Assembly: GCF_901709675.1 (NCBI RefSeq)
Contig: NC_051091.1
Coordinates: 11,008,967 to 11,072,966 of the forward strand
Direction of reading: 5' to 3'
Origin: Syngnathus acus
Lineage: Eukaryota > Chordata > Actinopteri > Syngnathiformes > Syngnathidae
Length of the DNA stretch: 64,000 nucleotides
Shown here: positions 53,101 through 64,000 of the stretch, piece by piece
How positions within the stretch are numbered: the stretch's first letter is position 1
Layout of the letters: every line of letters starts with the position of its first letter
Position numbers and translations under genes: made by a program
The notes under the pieces: model-generated
What the model was told of the DNA's origin: nothing
What the model saw: the letters and a program-made list of their open reading frames with translations, nothing else
The model's database searches: none

Positions 53101-54593
53101 CTGCAGCTTGCCCGGCCCCACGGGAAAACCCGCTCTGGAGTTTGTCATGACCGAGTGGATGAGCAGGCAGCACCTCTTCTATGGACAGTACGAGGGGAAA
53201 GTCAGGTCAGGACTACTTTCACGCTACACTGTGCAACCTTCAGAGACAGTTGGCCCAAAACCTGGCAGCTCAACTTCCAGTTTTGGAAAGATAATGCCCA
53301 ATAAATCAAACCAAAACTTCAACTTCAAAGCAGAAGGATCAGCAAATCTAACTTTCTCTTTTTCTTCCGGAACAAGGACTGTGCCCGCCGCCAGCGATAT
53401 TTATGTTGGTTATGTTGTGTTTTCTGCAGCACGGTGGCTCTTTGTAAACTTCTGCAGTACAGCCTCAACTCAGACGACAAACGTCTCCAGGACATCATGG
53501 TGAAGGGCGAAGAGATCTACAACCCCGCAGAAGGCATCCGCACTCGCTCCAAGACGGCTAAAAGTAAGACACCATACAATGCAAAAAGCTTGGCTTTGAA
53601 GCGAGACTTGTTCTTGATGAATTGCTTTGAATGCTCCCTGGCAGACCCGGAGCGCTGGACCAACATTCCTTTGCTGGTGAAAATCTTTAAACTGATCATC
53701 AATGAGCTGTCGACCGTCGTGGAGGCTAACGCTAGCCGTGCCAACCCAGCTGACTGGACCCAAGGTAACCAGCGAGACTCTGGATTGTTGTCGCCGATGT
53801 TGGTTCAATCCAGCCTATGTCACCATTTTGTGTTTGGTCTTAGACTCCAACAGCATGTGTGAGGAGGAGGAGGATGGAGATGAGGAGGAGGAGGAGGAGG
53901 ATGAAGAAGGGCTGGCAGGGCAGCTGATATCAGACCTCATTTCCTCCAACAAATATGGTATACACAACACATACATTGTCCTGGGTATTATTTCCTTGAT
54001 GACTGTGTCTTGTACATGCACCATTCTCTCTTTCAGATGATGACTATTATGACGATGAGGACGACGACGATCCCGATGCCTTAAATGATCCCTTAGATCA
54101 GATTGACCTGCAGGTACATCCAAAAGCATTAAAGCTTGTGTTTGGTCCCACTTTTGATTGCTCATTAAAGACTGGAGTTTCTGCCTATCTCCAAAAGTCA
54201 GCTGGCCTGCAACGTTTATATGTTTAAAAAAAAAAAATGTTTGAGTCACAGTGACCTTTGTTTCAAAAATGAGGTTTTGACACAATCAAAATAAGAATGA
54301 TGTTATAAACACCATGTTGGTTTACAGCTGTGATTATTGTACATTACGCTACTCAGACGGACAACAATCCACCAGTTAGTGTCCAGTATTTTGCAACCAT
54401 GAACACTAGCATAGCAACTGTTACTATGACATACATAATGAAATTTTTGAATACTTAATACGCTTCCTGTTTTTCCGCCTAGGCATACCTGACCGACTTC
54501 CTGACCCAGTTTGCTCATCAGCCGTGCTACAGCATGTTCTCAGGCCACCTCAACAACAATGAGAGACAAACACTGCAGTCTATAGGTCTCTAG
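47153..54593 (+). CDS. ipo9: Importin-9
   Basis: Nuclear import receptor of the importin-beta family; it also chaperones H2A-H2B. Twenty-four exons in phase: 47153-47303, 48661-48722, 48827-48913, 48991-49192, 49310-49398, 49485-49571, 49658-49777, 49876-49976, 50423-50481, 50550-50701, 50770-50868, 50947-51053, 51181-51320, 51407-51569, 51673-51899, 52002-52150, 52445-52573, 52647-52922, 53039-53205, 53430-53563, 53645-53764, 53844-53957, 54037-54113, 54483-54593; 1040 aa (human 1041). The importin-beta N-terminal domain has [14 protein letters not shown] and [18 protein letters not shown] repeats follow throughout, with WYVMQVV and [14 protein letters not shown] blocks almost unchanged from mammals. 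An acidic loop near the end (E-rich exon 22, [11 protein letters not shown] in exon 23) is the family's histone-binding feature. The start ATG at 47153 gives [26 protein letters not shown] at 55145-55150. One intron is AT-AC. Confidence 0.97.
49977..50422 (+). other. ipo9: AT-AC (U12-type) intron of ipo9
   Basis: The intron begins ATATCCTTTTT, matching the U12 5' splice site ATATCCTT. It contains TTCCTTAAC at 50402-50410, a perfect U12 branch-site consensus, and ends CCCAC, 12 nt after the branch motif. Joining at these points gives A-A-F-Y-V-R-T-E-V, the conserved importin-9 sequence. No GT-AG choice restores that reading. Confidence 0.93.
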
Positions 54594-55144
54594 CCCCTGC
54601 TGATTTCTTCCCTGCTACCTTTCCTGCTTTCCTCTTCCCTGTCGTCTCATCATTGACGCTCACAGCGTCAATCGCCCTGGGAAAAAGAATGACGATCATG
54701 CTGACGGCAGAGTGAAAAGATGGAAGCTCACTTCCCTCTGACGGCCTGGTTCTACACACTTGTAAAAAGGACTTTGTCTCTGACACGCAAGAGACTGAAC
54801 GTGAGGCTCAAATGGGAGGTCAAAGCTTCCACGATGGGCCAGGTGAACTGTGACAGATGAACTGCTTGCCAAGTTCTGTGTATAATGCTTTCTGTTTTTA
54901 TTTGTGAGAAATACAGACAGAATCACCTCCACCCAACAAAAGAGGAAACATATCTTCCTGTTCTTTATGATTGGAGGCCTTATTCTCCCAGGAAATAGTG
55001 ACTTTCTTATCATGCAATGTAAAGCTCTTAGTGCACTCATGTCTCTGCATTACTGTGGCTTTTTTGTCACTGTTTCCATGGTGATTACCAGACTTTTTGT
55101 TTCCTTGTGGCCACACAAATGCGGGTATTAAAAAAATATTTCTA

Positions 55145-55150
55145 AATAAA
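55145..55150 (+). other. Poly(A) signal of ipo9
   Basis: AATAAA about 550 bp after the ipo9 stop, followed by a T-rich stretch. From here to 55810 (shisa4 ATG) no gene is seen; the CpG patch at about 55600-55810 is probably the shisa4 promoter and leader. Confidence 0.6.
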
Positions 55151-55810
55151 AGTCTGAAAGGTTTTTTCCAGGTTTATATTTCACTTTCAAAGGCTATAAA
55201 TATGCATGTTTATTTTGACACTGTTGCGTAACAGTAAGGTCAAAGGAAAGCAGCTGATGACAAACTGTTTTATTGGTTGTTTGATCTGGTTGGTAAACGT
55301 GGAACAAATATTGTAATTTTGGTCGTAAATCCCACTGTTTGAGAATGTAAATCTCTTAAATCCTCACTCAACATAATTATATGTCCCACATCTAGATTCT
55401 AGACTGCCTTGCGCTCACTGCCCATTCGCATTCGACAAACATTTGTATTTATTGACGTTTTACAGTAAAGCACCAATTAAAATGTCCACAATATTTTCAG
55501 AAAATAATAAAATACAGAAATTTTGATATCAGTGTTTTGTCACTATATTAAACCATCTCGCATTCTGGATTGAAAACCCCGTTGTATTATGAATGTCGGG
55601 AATTCCGACATTTTCTGCGGAGCACTTGAACGCACCGTCAGCATCCGAGAAGGGTCGAACGACGTCACAGTCGGCTTGTGTGTCATTTTGGACGGATAAA
55701 CCACGAGTCGTGCCGACGCGTGTTGTCTTTCCTTCCAAGCTCAGGTCATATGTGACAACCGTGAAGTCAAGTCGTTTTTGTATCGCCTCGCTCCAGAAGA
55801 AGGGACGGCA

Positions 55811-57532
55811 ATGGGGTTTCACGCGGGAACAAGCTCATCAGTGGCGACGTCGACTACAGCGACCGTGTTATTAGCGATACTAGCCGTCGTCTTCTTCTCT
55901 TCTCCGGGTAAGATTTTGAAGATAATCCCTTGTCGTTTAGGCCACGCCGCGGCCAATGATTGATAACAAAAGTTACCCGTTCCGTTATTTCGGGTGTACA
56001 TATGCGCGTAGACAGTGTTATCTGAGTTGCGTGTGTGTATATGCATATATCCACGCGTGCAAACATTTTTTTCCCAAAGCAATTATCGCGTTTTTGGGCT
56101 TTAAAACAGTGTTTGGTTAAGTAACATAAAATCACAGAATTCAACATCCGGGTACTTATAGCATCACTGACGCAAATAAATGGTCGCCATATTGAGATTG
56201 GTACAAACTGATCAAATTGCAAGTTCATCCGGCGTTTTTGTATTTTGTGTACTAATGATGTAAGGTAGCACATAAGCTCTTCATTAGCATGTCGTTACAT
56301 ATTTGTGTCCATTTCAAAATGCATTGAGTCATGAATCAGCAAGTTTTTCTGTTTACCTTATTCCTACGCCCCATGATCATTTGAGTGAAATGTGGAAGGA
56401 ACTAGGTACAGCAAAACCAGCGTTTTGTTTCTATAGAAACGGTTGCTGTGACTACACTTTCTCTGACAGTTACAGACAATGTGGGGACGCCAGTTCTTGC
56501 TGCTTTTAAGAGAAAACATTTCAATCTCAACATCCTGTTCTTAGTTTGGCATAGAGCAGTTTTGCGCCATCATAATCAACCAAATACCTCTCCTATAACA
56601 TTGCATTTGCATCTTTGTCTGTAGTGGGAGCCAATGAAGACTGCCTGTGGTACGTGGACAAGAATGGCACGTGGCACAACGGCTTCGACTGCCCTCTCAT
56701 TACTTTCTGCTGCGGGAACTGTCAGCGGCGCTACTGTTGCCTCGACGCCTTCAAGATGATCACAGAACGCGAACAGAAGCGCTGCATGCTCTTCCAGTTC
56801 AGGTCGGCGCGGCATTTTGTTTAATGAACTGCCAGAGTTGAACTGTGATCCTTCGTCTCCTTTTGTAAACATAAACATCGGATATTACGCACATGTACTT
56901 TTTAACGCAAGTGACAACCATATGGTAGCTACTACAAATATGCAGGGTGCTTACTGTGTTGTTCCACGTGTGTCGTTTGGCTCTTTTCAGTCCAACGACA
57001 TTAGCTGGCATCGCCTCGTCCATCCTGCTCTTCGTGGTCATCATCGCCACCATGGTGTGCTGCTTCATGTGTTCCTGCTGTTATCTCTACCAGAGAAGGC
57101 AACAGCGGGGCAGGACTCCTTATGAGCGTAAGATTTTCTATTTTAAACGAATCCACCTAAAAGCAGTAGACTTCCCTCATGCCACAATGCGAACATCTTT
57201 GGCCCCCCAGCCCAGCACATCCCGATGGCCAGCTACCCCGTTGAGCCTCTCTACGACGCCTACGGGAAACCACTCGGGCCGTCTGATTATCCGCATGCGG
57301 GCTATCCCATGGCGCCTCAGTACCCAGGCATGCCTCCACAGTATCCCATGATGCAGCCCGGACAATATCCCCATCCCAATATGGATCCTGCTTACAGCCA
57401 AGGTAATCATTGACACCTCGTAGTATGGCACCTCACATAACTTCAAATGGATGCTTCTGACCTGATTGTAAATGTTTTCTTTCTTTTTCAGCCCCTCCAC
57501 CGTACTCTCCTCCACAATATCCTGGTCACTGA
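55811..57532 (+). CDS. shisa4: Protein shisa-4
   Basis: Five coding exons in phase: 55811-55907, 56625-56802, 56991-57127, 57211-57402, 57492-57532; 214 aa. Exon 1 is a signal peptide (MGFHAGTSSS...LLAILAVVFFSS). Exon 2 is the Shisa cysteine-rich ectodomain: EDCLWYVDKNGTWHNGFDC, TFCCGNC, RRYCC and ITEREQKRC, with an N-glycosylation site at NGT. Exon 3 carries one transmembrane helix (about residues 97-118) and the cytoplasmic CCFMCSCCYLYQRR palmitoylation-like cluster. Exons 4-5 are a Pro/Tyr-rich tail with PPQYP repeats and a PPPY WW-ligand motif near the end. Family members are adaptors that retain or modulate membrane receptors; SHISA4 itself is little studied. The position right after ipo9 and before lmod1 matches human 1q32. 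Confidence 0.95.
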
Positions 57533-59215
57533 TCAGCTAAAAACACTGGCAAACTCGCACTTGCACGCACTCATTCATGAAATGTGGTCAGTAGCAGCAA
57601 TGGGGGAGAAAAGACTGTTTTAAAAGAGTGACAGGCGGCAGCATTTCTCACACACCTCAACAAACAAATACTTCAGTGTGTTCATCCAGCATAAAAATTA
57701 TACTTATATAATAGTTTACTTAAAATCTAACAACATTCTTTTCACTTGTGTTCTCCTCCATTTGGCAAGTGTGCGAGCATGTTAGCACAGTGTGGTCAGC
57801 CATTTAAAAGATTCGTTCTTTGGCGAAAGCCACCGTAAATCCCAATGGAAAGGATTCATTCTACAACACTATTGGGTTCAGAGGTATGTACATTTTGTCA
57901 TCCCATCATGTTTTATTTTTCATTTCTCCTTTCCCCAAATACACTTGCTTCAAGTAGTCTTAATATGGCATGAGGTAACACACTGTGACTGATCCACAAG
58001 TATGATTGTTTATGTTTTTTTTTCCTATTGGTTTTTACTATGAGCAAAACTTGCAATTTCCGTGCAAGCGGTGCATGTTTGATTCTAGAATAATGGCTAT
58101 GTGTATTTAGTACAAAGCAAAGTTTTAAGTGCCATGCTAAAAAAAGAACAAGTCGGAAAATATATATATTTTATATGAGAATTAAGCTAATATTACCAGA
58201 TACAGGTTGTACATGAGCAAGACAACTGTTGGGGGAAGTTGTCATTTTAAGTGAAGAAAGCCAGTGAGGGATGAAGTCACAAACGTTCTGAGGTTTATTT
58301 ATTTTTGTTGTAAAATTGTGGTCCTCAAAATAATCTCAAATAAGATGCATTATGAGAATTCCGTTAATATGAAAAGAAAAATCTGGTAAAGTTACTGGGG
58401 GGGAAAATGTACTTTTGTACTATGAGAAAGATTGTCATTGAACTGGAAATAGTAATATTATATATGTAATATTATATATATGTATATTGAATAGTTAATT
58501 CTATTACGGGTTTTACTATGACCAGAAACATGGTCATTCACTTGAAGGAAATATGCATTGGAATAGTACAAGGTCATTTTAGAAACGTCATATAAACAAT
58601 GTTGGAATGTTATGAGAGAAGTCACAATTTCCCTTGAAATCATTTTAGGTGGCGAGCGAAAAGTGTTTTCAACACAAATTGTACAATTACACCAAAAACT
58701 CAGTTCAACAAAAAGTAGAAATATTACCGTGAACAAAATGTTAGGTTGTAAAATCTACAAGAGTAGCACAAGAACGTTTTTAATTTTACAAGGAACTACA
58801 TAGAAGTTCCAGACAAGTTTTAATTTTATATGTCCACACATGATGCAAAAAGTTCATGTGTGGACTACTAGATTTAGTTCAAAACTATTCCAGAAAATGT
58901 TACGACTAATTTCAGTTTGGAGTTGTAGTTTTTTACTCAGTCATTTCCCCCAAAAAACTTTTAAGTTGTCATTTGTCGTGAACGATAATATCAGAAGTTG
59001 TGATGTCACAAGAATATCACAAGAACAAGTCTTAACATTTACGAGGAAAAACGAGAATAAATTCAGGGTTTTCCCTCTGTGGAATAAAAAGTACTGGTTT
59101 TTCAAAACCAAAGTAACAAAATGTGAAATTGTGACCTTTAAACTGCTGTAGTGTTTTCTTTCCAGTGTGGCGCTGCTATGACGATACATACGGAATACCT
59201 AATAAATTTTGAGTT
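57533..59215 (+). other. shisa4 3' UTR / intergenic
   Basis: Long AT-rich non-coding stretch. The first clear hexamer I see is AATAAA at 59201-59206, which would give a 1.7-kb 3' UTR. From 59220 to 60600 nothing is recognised. Confidence 0.4.
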
Positions 59216-60620
59216 CTCTCGCTAAGCTAGCATTCCTATTAGCTGCACTTTGTACCAACGTCGGCATGTTCTCCACTTTGTTGCTTTTCTCCTTTTCCAA
59301 AACGAAGTAGAACTACATTTACGTTGATGTGTTAGCGTGATGTCCATGTTGAATATTTCTTGTTCAAATTATTATTAGTTCTGGTGAAACATCAGGTCAG
59401 GGGAGTTTTTGGTCGGTAATGCTGCTTTGAAATTTTGAACTGGATACCCAACATCCCGCCTCACTCTCGCCATGAAACTAAAGCTGGATTTACGCTGCAA
59501 GGCTCAAAGTGACAAGTGTTGCAAAAGGGGGAAAAAATAGGAAGTGATATTTTCAGACTGGAAGTTTTGTAATCCCATTCCTCATCTGCCTTTTGGTCTT
59601 TTAACAAGATTATTTTTCAAAATAATATCCTGTCATTACTCTTAGCTTTCCAATATAATAAAAGTGATGTCTAGTTGGCTATTGGATCAATTATCTAAAA
59701 AGTTTGACCCCCCCCTTCGTTTGTTAGACAAACTGCTTTTTCCTCTCCTATTCATGTCTCCACTCATGCGATTGAGCTTTGTTTGTATTTAAGGCGGTGA
59801 GAGAAAACCGTGTTGTGTCGGAAGTTAATGAGCCATCGTAAAGCACACTGGAAATGTTTGAACGCTTTCCTCTTTGGAATTCCTCTGTTTTTTGTTGTTT
59901 TTTTCCTTCTTCCTCTTGATCCCGTGTGTCTAATTAAACTTAACTATGAGTTTGAAAACAACTAAAATTTAATGTTTTGTAATTGTAATGTATAATATGA
60001 GTGAAGAGATTTTATTTCTAATGACATAAAATTTAACTTTGGAATGTATGTTTTCCGTGTCTTGTTTTATTCGGATTATAAAGAACCTGTGAATTGTGTT
60101 TATTGGCACCTCTAAGTGGTCATACTTTGACCATTGTCCACCTTTTACTCGAATGAACATAAATATTGATTCTGACCATTACGTATTGTATGTTTTAAAA
60201 TATATTTGCATTTATGAAGTGTTATTCACCACTATTAGGAGAAAATGTGTCAATGAGACCAAGCACTGTTCAAATGAAGCATAAAATATGGTATGAACAA
60301 TTTGCCTCTTTAAATTCCATTTTATTTTTTAAAAAACACATTACACATTTTTTATTGGTCTTATTTAAGACGCTCGAATGGGTAAATATTTCAGTTCATT
60401 TCAAAGGCACAAGACAATTTGAGATATAAATGTTGTGAGATACGAGCTGGTCGTGCAACAAATTAAACTTGTGTTTATAGCTGTTGCTCATTCCCAAATG
60501 TTATTGATCACCCCTCCAAAAAAAAAAAGGAAACCAGTAATGAACAAAAATAGCAGTGGTGTAATAACAGTAATTGTGTGTACACTCTCATCTGGCACCT
60601 CAATAAACTGCAGCCCTTCC

Positions 60621-60688
60621 CATTCCCTTTAAAGGAGCGTGCCGTCCTCTAAACATGGACATGCACTTTCCCAGGATTCCAAGGAATG
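60621..60688 (+). promoter_or_regulatory. lmod1 muscle control elements: CArG box and TEAD (M-CAT) sites
   Basis: CCTTTAAAGG at 60626-60635 is a perfect, palindromic CArG box (SRF site) about 230 bp before the lmod1 ATG. An M-CAT word CATTCC immediately precedes it (60621-60626), and a reversed one, GGAATG, lies at 60683-60688. LMOD1 in mammals is a known SRF/myocardin target in smooth muscle, so the placement makes sense; binding here is inferred. Confidence 0.6.
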
Positions 60689-60866
60689 TCCCAGCCTCTC
60701 AGCAGCTTTCTGTCACTGGCCGCCCTCTCTGCAAGCATGTGAGTCAGACCGAGATCCACGCCACGCTCTTTCTGGGACCTATGGAAATATTTTGCCACAA
60801 AGTTGCTTGATATCTTGACCCAGATTTTTTTATTTTTTTATTTTAAATTTCAAACGCAATCTAAGT

Positions 60867-63800
60867 ATGTCCAGACGGAAGGTGAGAGGCCTGACCCGGA
60901 TGGGGCGACAGGTGAGCGAGGACCCGGACCTGGACACCTTGCTGTCAACGCTCTCCCCGGAAGAGATGAAGGAGCTGGAGAAGGACATGATGAAGGTGCC
61001 TGACATTAACCCGGATGACGGCGAGGTGACCCTTCAACCCGGGCCCGCCACAGGCAAGAACAACCACCAGGACGCCAAAAGTTGCCGCAACGAGTACACA
61101 CTCCAGGTAAAGTCTTGCATGGGAAATGTGGCAGCACGGTGTGTTAGTGGTTGGCCTGTCTGCCTCACATTTCAGGTCATGGGTTTGAGTCTCAGCTCCA
61201 GTCTTTGAAAACCTGACTAGAGCTGACTTCCAGTTGAAGTCATACCCCACTTCTCTCTCTAGCTCATCTACAAAGTTTTTTTTCTATGTGCCCTGTGACT
61301 GGAGGTGGATTCTACTTCTCTGGTTAAAAGTCAGGCGGCATCAGTGGTTAGTTGTCAATATGTGACCTGTAGTTTTGGCTGGCAGCCAAAGCAGGGTGGA
61401 TCCCACTTCACTTGCCAAAAGTCATCTGGGAGATGCTCCAGCTACCTCATGACCCTAACAGACCATATAGAAAATGGGACGATGAATGTAACATTGAGAT
61501 CAAATGAGCTTGTTTGTGAGAGCGGATTGAAGCAAGAGGCCAGCTGGATCCATCAGCTCCTCATTGGGGCTGCCAAAAATATTGTTTATCCCACCGAGGC
61601 CTGATTACATTTGACATTCAACTCCTCGCAAGCAAGAACCTCCTTTTGAGAGATGATATTTCTTTAAATGTCATTTTGTTTGATTTGATTCGAAGCGATC
61701 CGCTGTCAAGGAGTTTTTATGTACTCCGTTGGGTGTACGGCTGCTTAATCCCTGGCCCTGGTGGGATTCCTCGGTTGATCGCTCCTACTCTCACTGCCTT
61801 TTAAGGATGCATCCTCTAGCCTGGCTCGCCACAGGGATCGCAAATTAAACACTTGGCAAACCTGAGCCATAAAAAAAAAAAAAGAGAGGAAGATGGCCGC
61901 TATAAACACACATGCTGTGTTACAGACGAATGGCGAGCCGGATGGTCGTAAAGGGACGCGGTGGTTTAGTTCGCTCCAAGTGAGGTATATAAATACAGAT
62001 CGTCGGGACAGACATTTAAGCATCTTTTCACTTCTGCAATCAAAGACCTAATTATTGTAGACCTAATTCAAGATCTAATTATTGGATTATCCTCAGGAGA
62101 ATGCAAGTTGAAAATTGCAAAGACTGCAATTTTGGGACAATCAATCAAAATCTCACCACGAAGAATATTTGGTTCTTCAAATGAGAAATAATATCCTGAT
62201 TTTAATAATTTTTTGTTACACCCCAAGTTAAAAAGCTAAACATGGATCCTTGTCTACAGTAGGCTAGGCGTTACATTTTGCTGTTTGGTTCAGCTGTGGA
62301 TGCTAACACTGATATTTGTCTCCTCTCACAGGCTGAACCCAAGAAGGAAAGCCGGAAGCAGGATTACCAGAGGAAGACAAGCCAGGAGGGCAACGATGCC
62401 ACCGGAGTTCAACGACGAAGAGAAAACGAGGTCAAACCCGGTGACGACAAAGCTCCAGAATCATCGAAAGAGGAGCAAAGTCAGCTCTCCGGGGACCTGA
62501 AGGACAGTCGCAAGGAGAAATCGACATGTGAAGACAGCAGGATGACAGACAGAAGAGAGAGCCGAGAGAGCAAAACAAGGGACGTGATCTCCAAGCTGCA
62601 GGAGAAGAAGAAAGAAGAGACCCGTAGGGACGACTGCAGGAGGAGGGAAGACACCAAGACCAAGGACATCATCTCCAGACTACGGGAGAAAAGCGAGAAG
62701 GAAAGCGGCAGAGAGCGGGTGCGGCGATCCGACAGCTTCAGGACGCAGGGCCTGGTTTCCAAAATGCTGGAGAAGCAAAACAAATCCCAGGAGAACCCGA
62801 CTCCCGAGGAGAAGAAGCACCAGGATGAGGAGAAGGACAAGAAGGCGGCTTGTCGAGTGCAACGACAAGCATCTGAGAAGGAGGAGGGAACGAGAAAAGG
62901 CGAAGAACTTCTCAACCACAGCGACTCTTTGGAGAAGAAAGCAGAAGAGGAGAAAGTGGACAACCAGGAAAAACCCGCTAATTGCGTAGCCCCGACCGCC
63001 AAAACGAAGGAGGAAGACGCCGCCGACGAAGACGCTAGCATGTTCGACGAGCTCCTGGAGCAGGTCCGGAGTGACGACCCGTCCTTGGTGGAGCTGAACG
63101 TCAACAACTCGGAGGTGATCAAGACCAAGACGCTCATCGAGCTGGCCGAGGCGCTGCGCCGCAACACCCACGTCAGGAAGGTGGCGCTGGCCAACTGCCG
63201 CGCCGACGACCACGTGGCGTACGCCGTCGCCGACACGCTACGCCACAATGCCACCGTCACCAGCATCAATCTGGACTCCAACCATCTCACCGGCAAGGGC
63301 ATCCTGGCCCTCATCCAGGCGCTGCGCTACAACGCCACCCTCACCGAGCTGCGCTTCCAGAACCAGCGGCACATCTGCGGAGGCAAGACGGAGATGGAGA
63401 TGATCAAGGTGCTGAAGGAGAACACCACCCTGCTTAAACTGGGCTACCACTTTGAGCTGGCGGGCCCCAGGATGACCACCACCAATATCCTGAGTCGGAA
63501 CATGGACCGCCAGCGTCAGAGGCGCTTGCAAGAGCAGAAGCAGGCCCAGGCCGGTAACGGAACCGACAAGAAGGATACTCTGGAGGTACCCAAGCTGGGT
63601 GCTGGAGGCTCCCCGAGGTGCGTAACGAAATATTAGGAAAACTGTCATGTTGCTGTAATGACTGAGTTTAAGAAATGATTTCTCTCTTACAGGAATTCCA
63701 CCACATTCAACTCTCCAAAGGCATCCCCCAAACCATCACCGATGCCCTCACCGATCCCTTCACCCAAGCTGACCCCCAAGAGGGGAGCCGGGGTTGCTCC

Positions 63801-63993
63801 GCCCCCACCGCCCCCACCTATGGGAGGGCCCCCGCCTCCTCCCCCTCTCATGCTAGAAGTGGACTCTTTAAGGAACTCTTTGACGCCGGTATCGCGGAGG
63901 AGCGTGGACGGGAAGGGTCGTGCCGGGGCAAAGAACTCCAGGGACCAGCTGCTTGCCTCCATCAGGGGGAGCAACATCGAACAACTCAAGAAG
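60867..63993 (+). CDS. lmod1: Leiomodin-1 (last exon beyond window)
   Basis: Three exons in phase: 60867-61106, 62332-63617, 63693-63993, followed by a donor gtacga at the window end. A short final exon (about 8 codons in mammals) is missing. Leiomodins nucleate actin filaments in smooth muscle. Residues 1-50 hold the tropomyosin-binding helix (VSEDPDLDTLLSTLSPEEMK). Exon 2 has a charged, low-complexity linker with a three-fold repeat. The leucine-rich-repeat actin-binding domain follows (FDELLEQVRSDDPSLVELNV, LDSNHLTGKGILALIQALRY, HICGGKTEMEM, LKLGYHFELAGPRM, LSRNMDRQRQRRLQEQK). Exon 3 has two polyproline runs and a WH2 region (SRDQLLASIRGSN..QLKK). The GLRQ...REAML first actin-binding segment expected after the N-terminal helix is not visible. 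Confidence 0.93.
61129..61315 (+). repeat. Dispersed fish repeat in lmod1 intron 1
   Basis: GGCAGCACGGTGTGTTAGTG, then TCTGCCTCACATTTCAGGTC and TGGGTTTGAGTCTC match the head of the common teleost repeat. GTGCCCTGTGACTGGA near 61290 matches its middle. The copy is internally deleted. The rest of intron 1 (61316-62331) shows no exon. Confidence 0.55.
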
Positions 63994-64000
63994 GTACGAC

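Overview
The window is a stretch of vertebrate, almost certainly teleost fish, genomic DNA. Genes are split by GT-AG introns, many only 57-120 nt long. Intergenic space is short, and the dispersed repeats are fish-typical DNA transposons and tailed repeats. Ten complete or near-complete protein genes and the 5' end of an eleventh can be rebuilt by hand, with reading phase agreeing at every junction. I cannot name the species; a compact percomorph-type genome fits.

Layout. 1-1245 (-): first three coding exons of an ionotropic glutamate receptor of the kainate-binding-protein type, running off the left edge. 3533-8339 (+): brpf3, a chromatin reader and scaffold of MOZ/MORF/HBO1 acetyltransferase complexes, with a small inverted-repeat element in its 3' UTR. 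9887-10776: a hAT-like element with a TA-flanked Tigger/mariner-like element inside it. 11277-13758 (+): prelid3b, a mitochondrial lipid-transfer protein. 16259-18531 (+): glyctk, glycerate kinase. 19838-20289 (-): tcta, a small membrane protein. 22066-24408 (+): mon1b, a Rab7 GEF subunit. 27143-29732 (-): tubb1-like beta-tubulin. 32476-45398 (+): gnas, the stimulatory G-protein alpha subunit, with two large introns. 47153-54593 (+): ipo9, importin-9, 24 coding exons including one AT-AC (U12-type) intron. 55811-57532 (+): shisa4. 60867-63993 (+): lmod1, leiomodin-1, complete except for its last short exon, which lies beyond the right edge.

The genes do not form one pathway; this is a neighbourhood of housekeeping and tissue genes. 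From memory of human gene positions, ipo9-shisa4-lmod1 is a conserved block, prelid3b/tubb1/gnas share a human 20q13 origin, glyctk and tcta are from 3p21, and mon1b and brpf3 come from other chromosomes. The window therefore looks like several ancestral blocks interleaved by rearrangement.

No prokaryote-type system, CRISPR array, tRNA or rRNA gene was seen. The most noteworthy items are the ipo9 AT-AC intron, the receptor gene without an amino-terminal domain, and an unusual lmod1 (three exact 28-residue periods and no recognisable first actin-binding helix). A tubulin with an odd C-terminal tail and the nested transposons also stand out.
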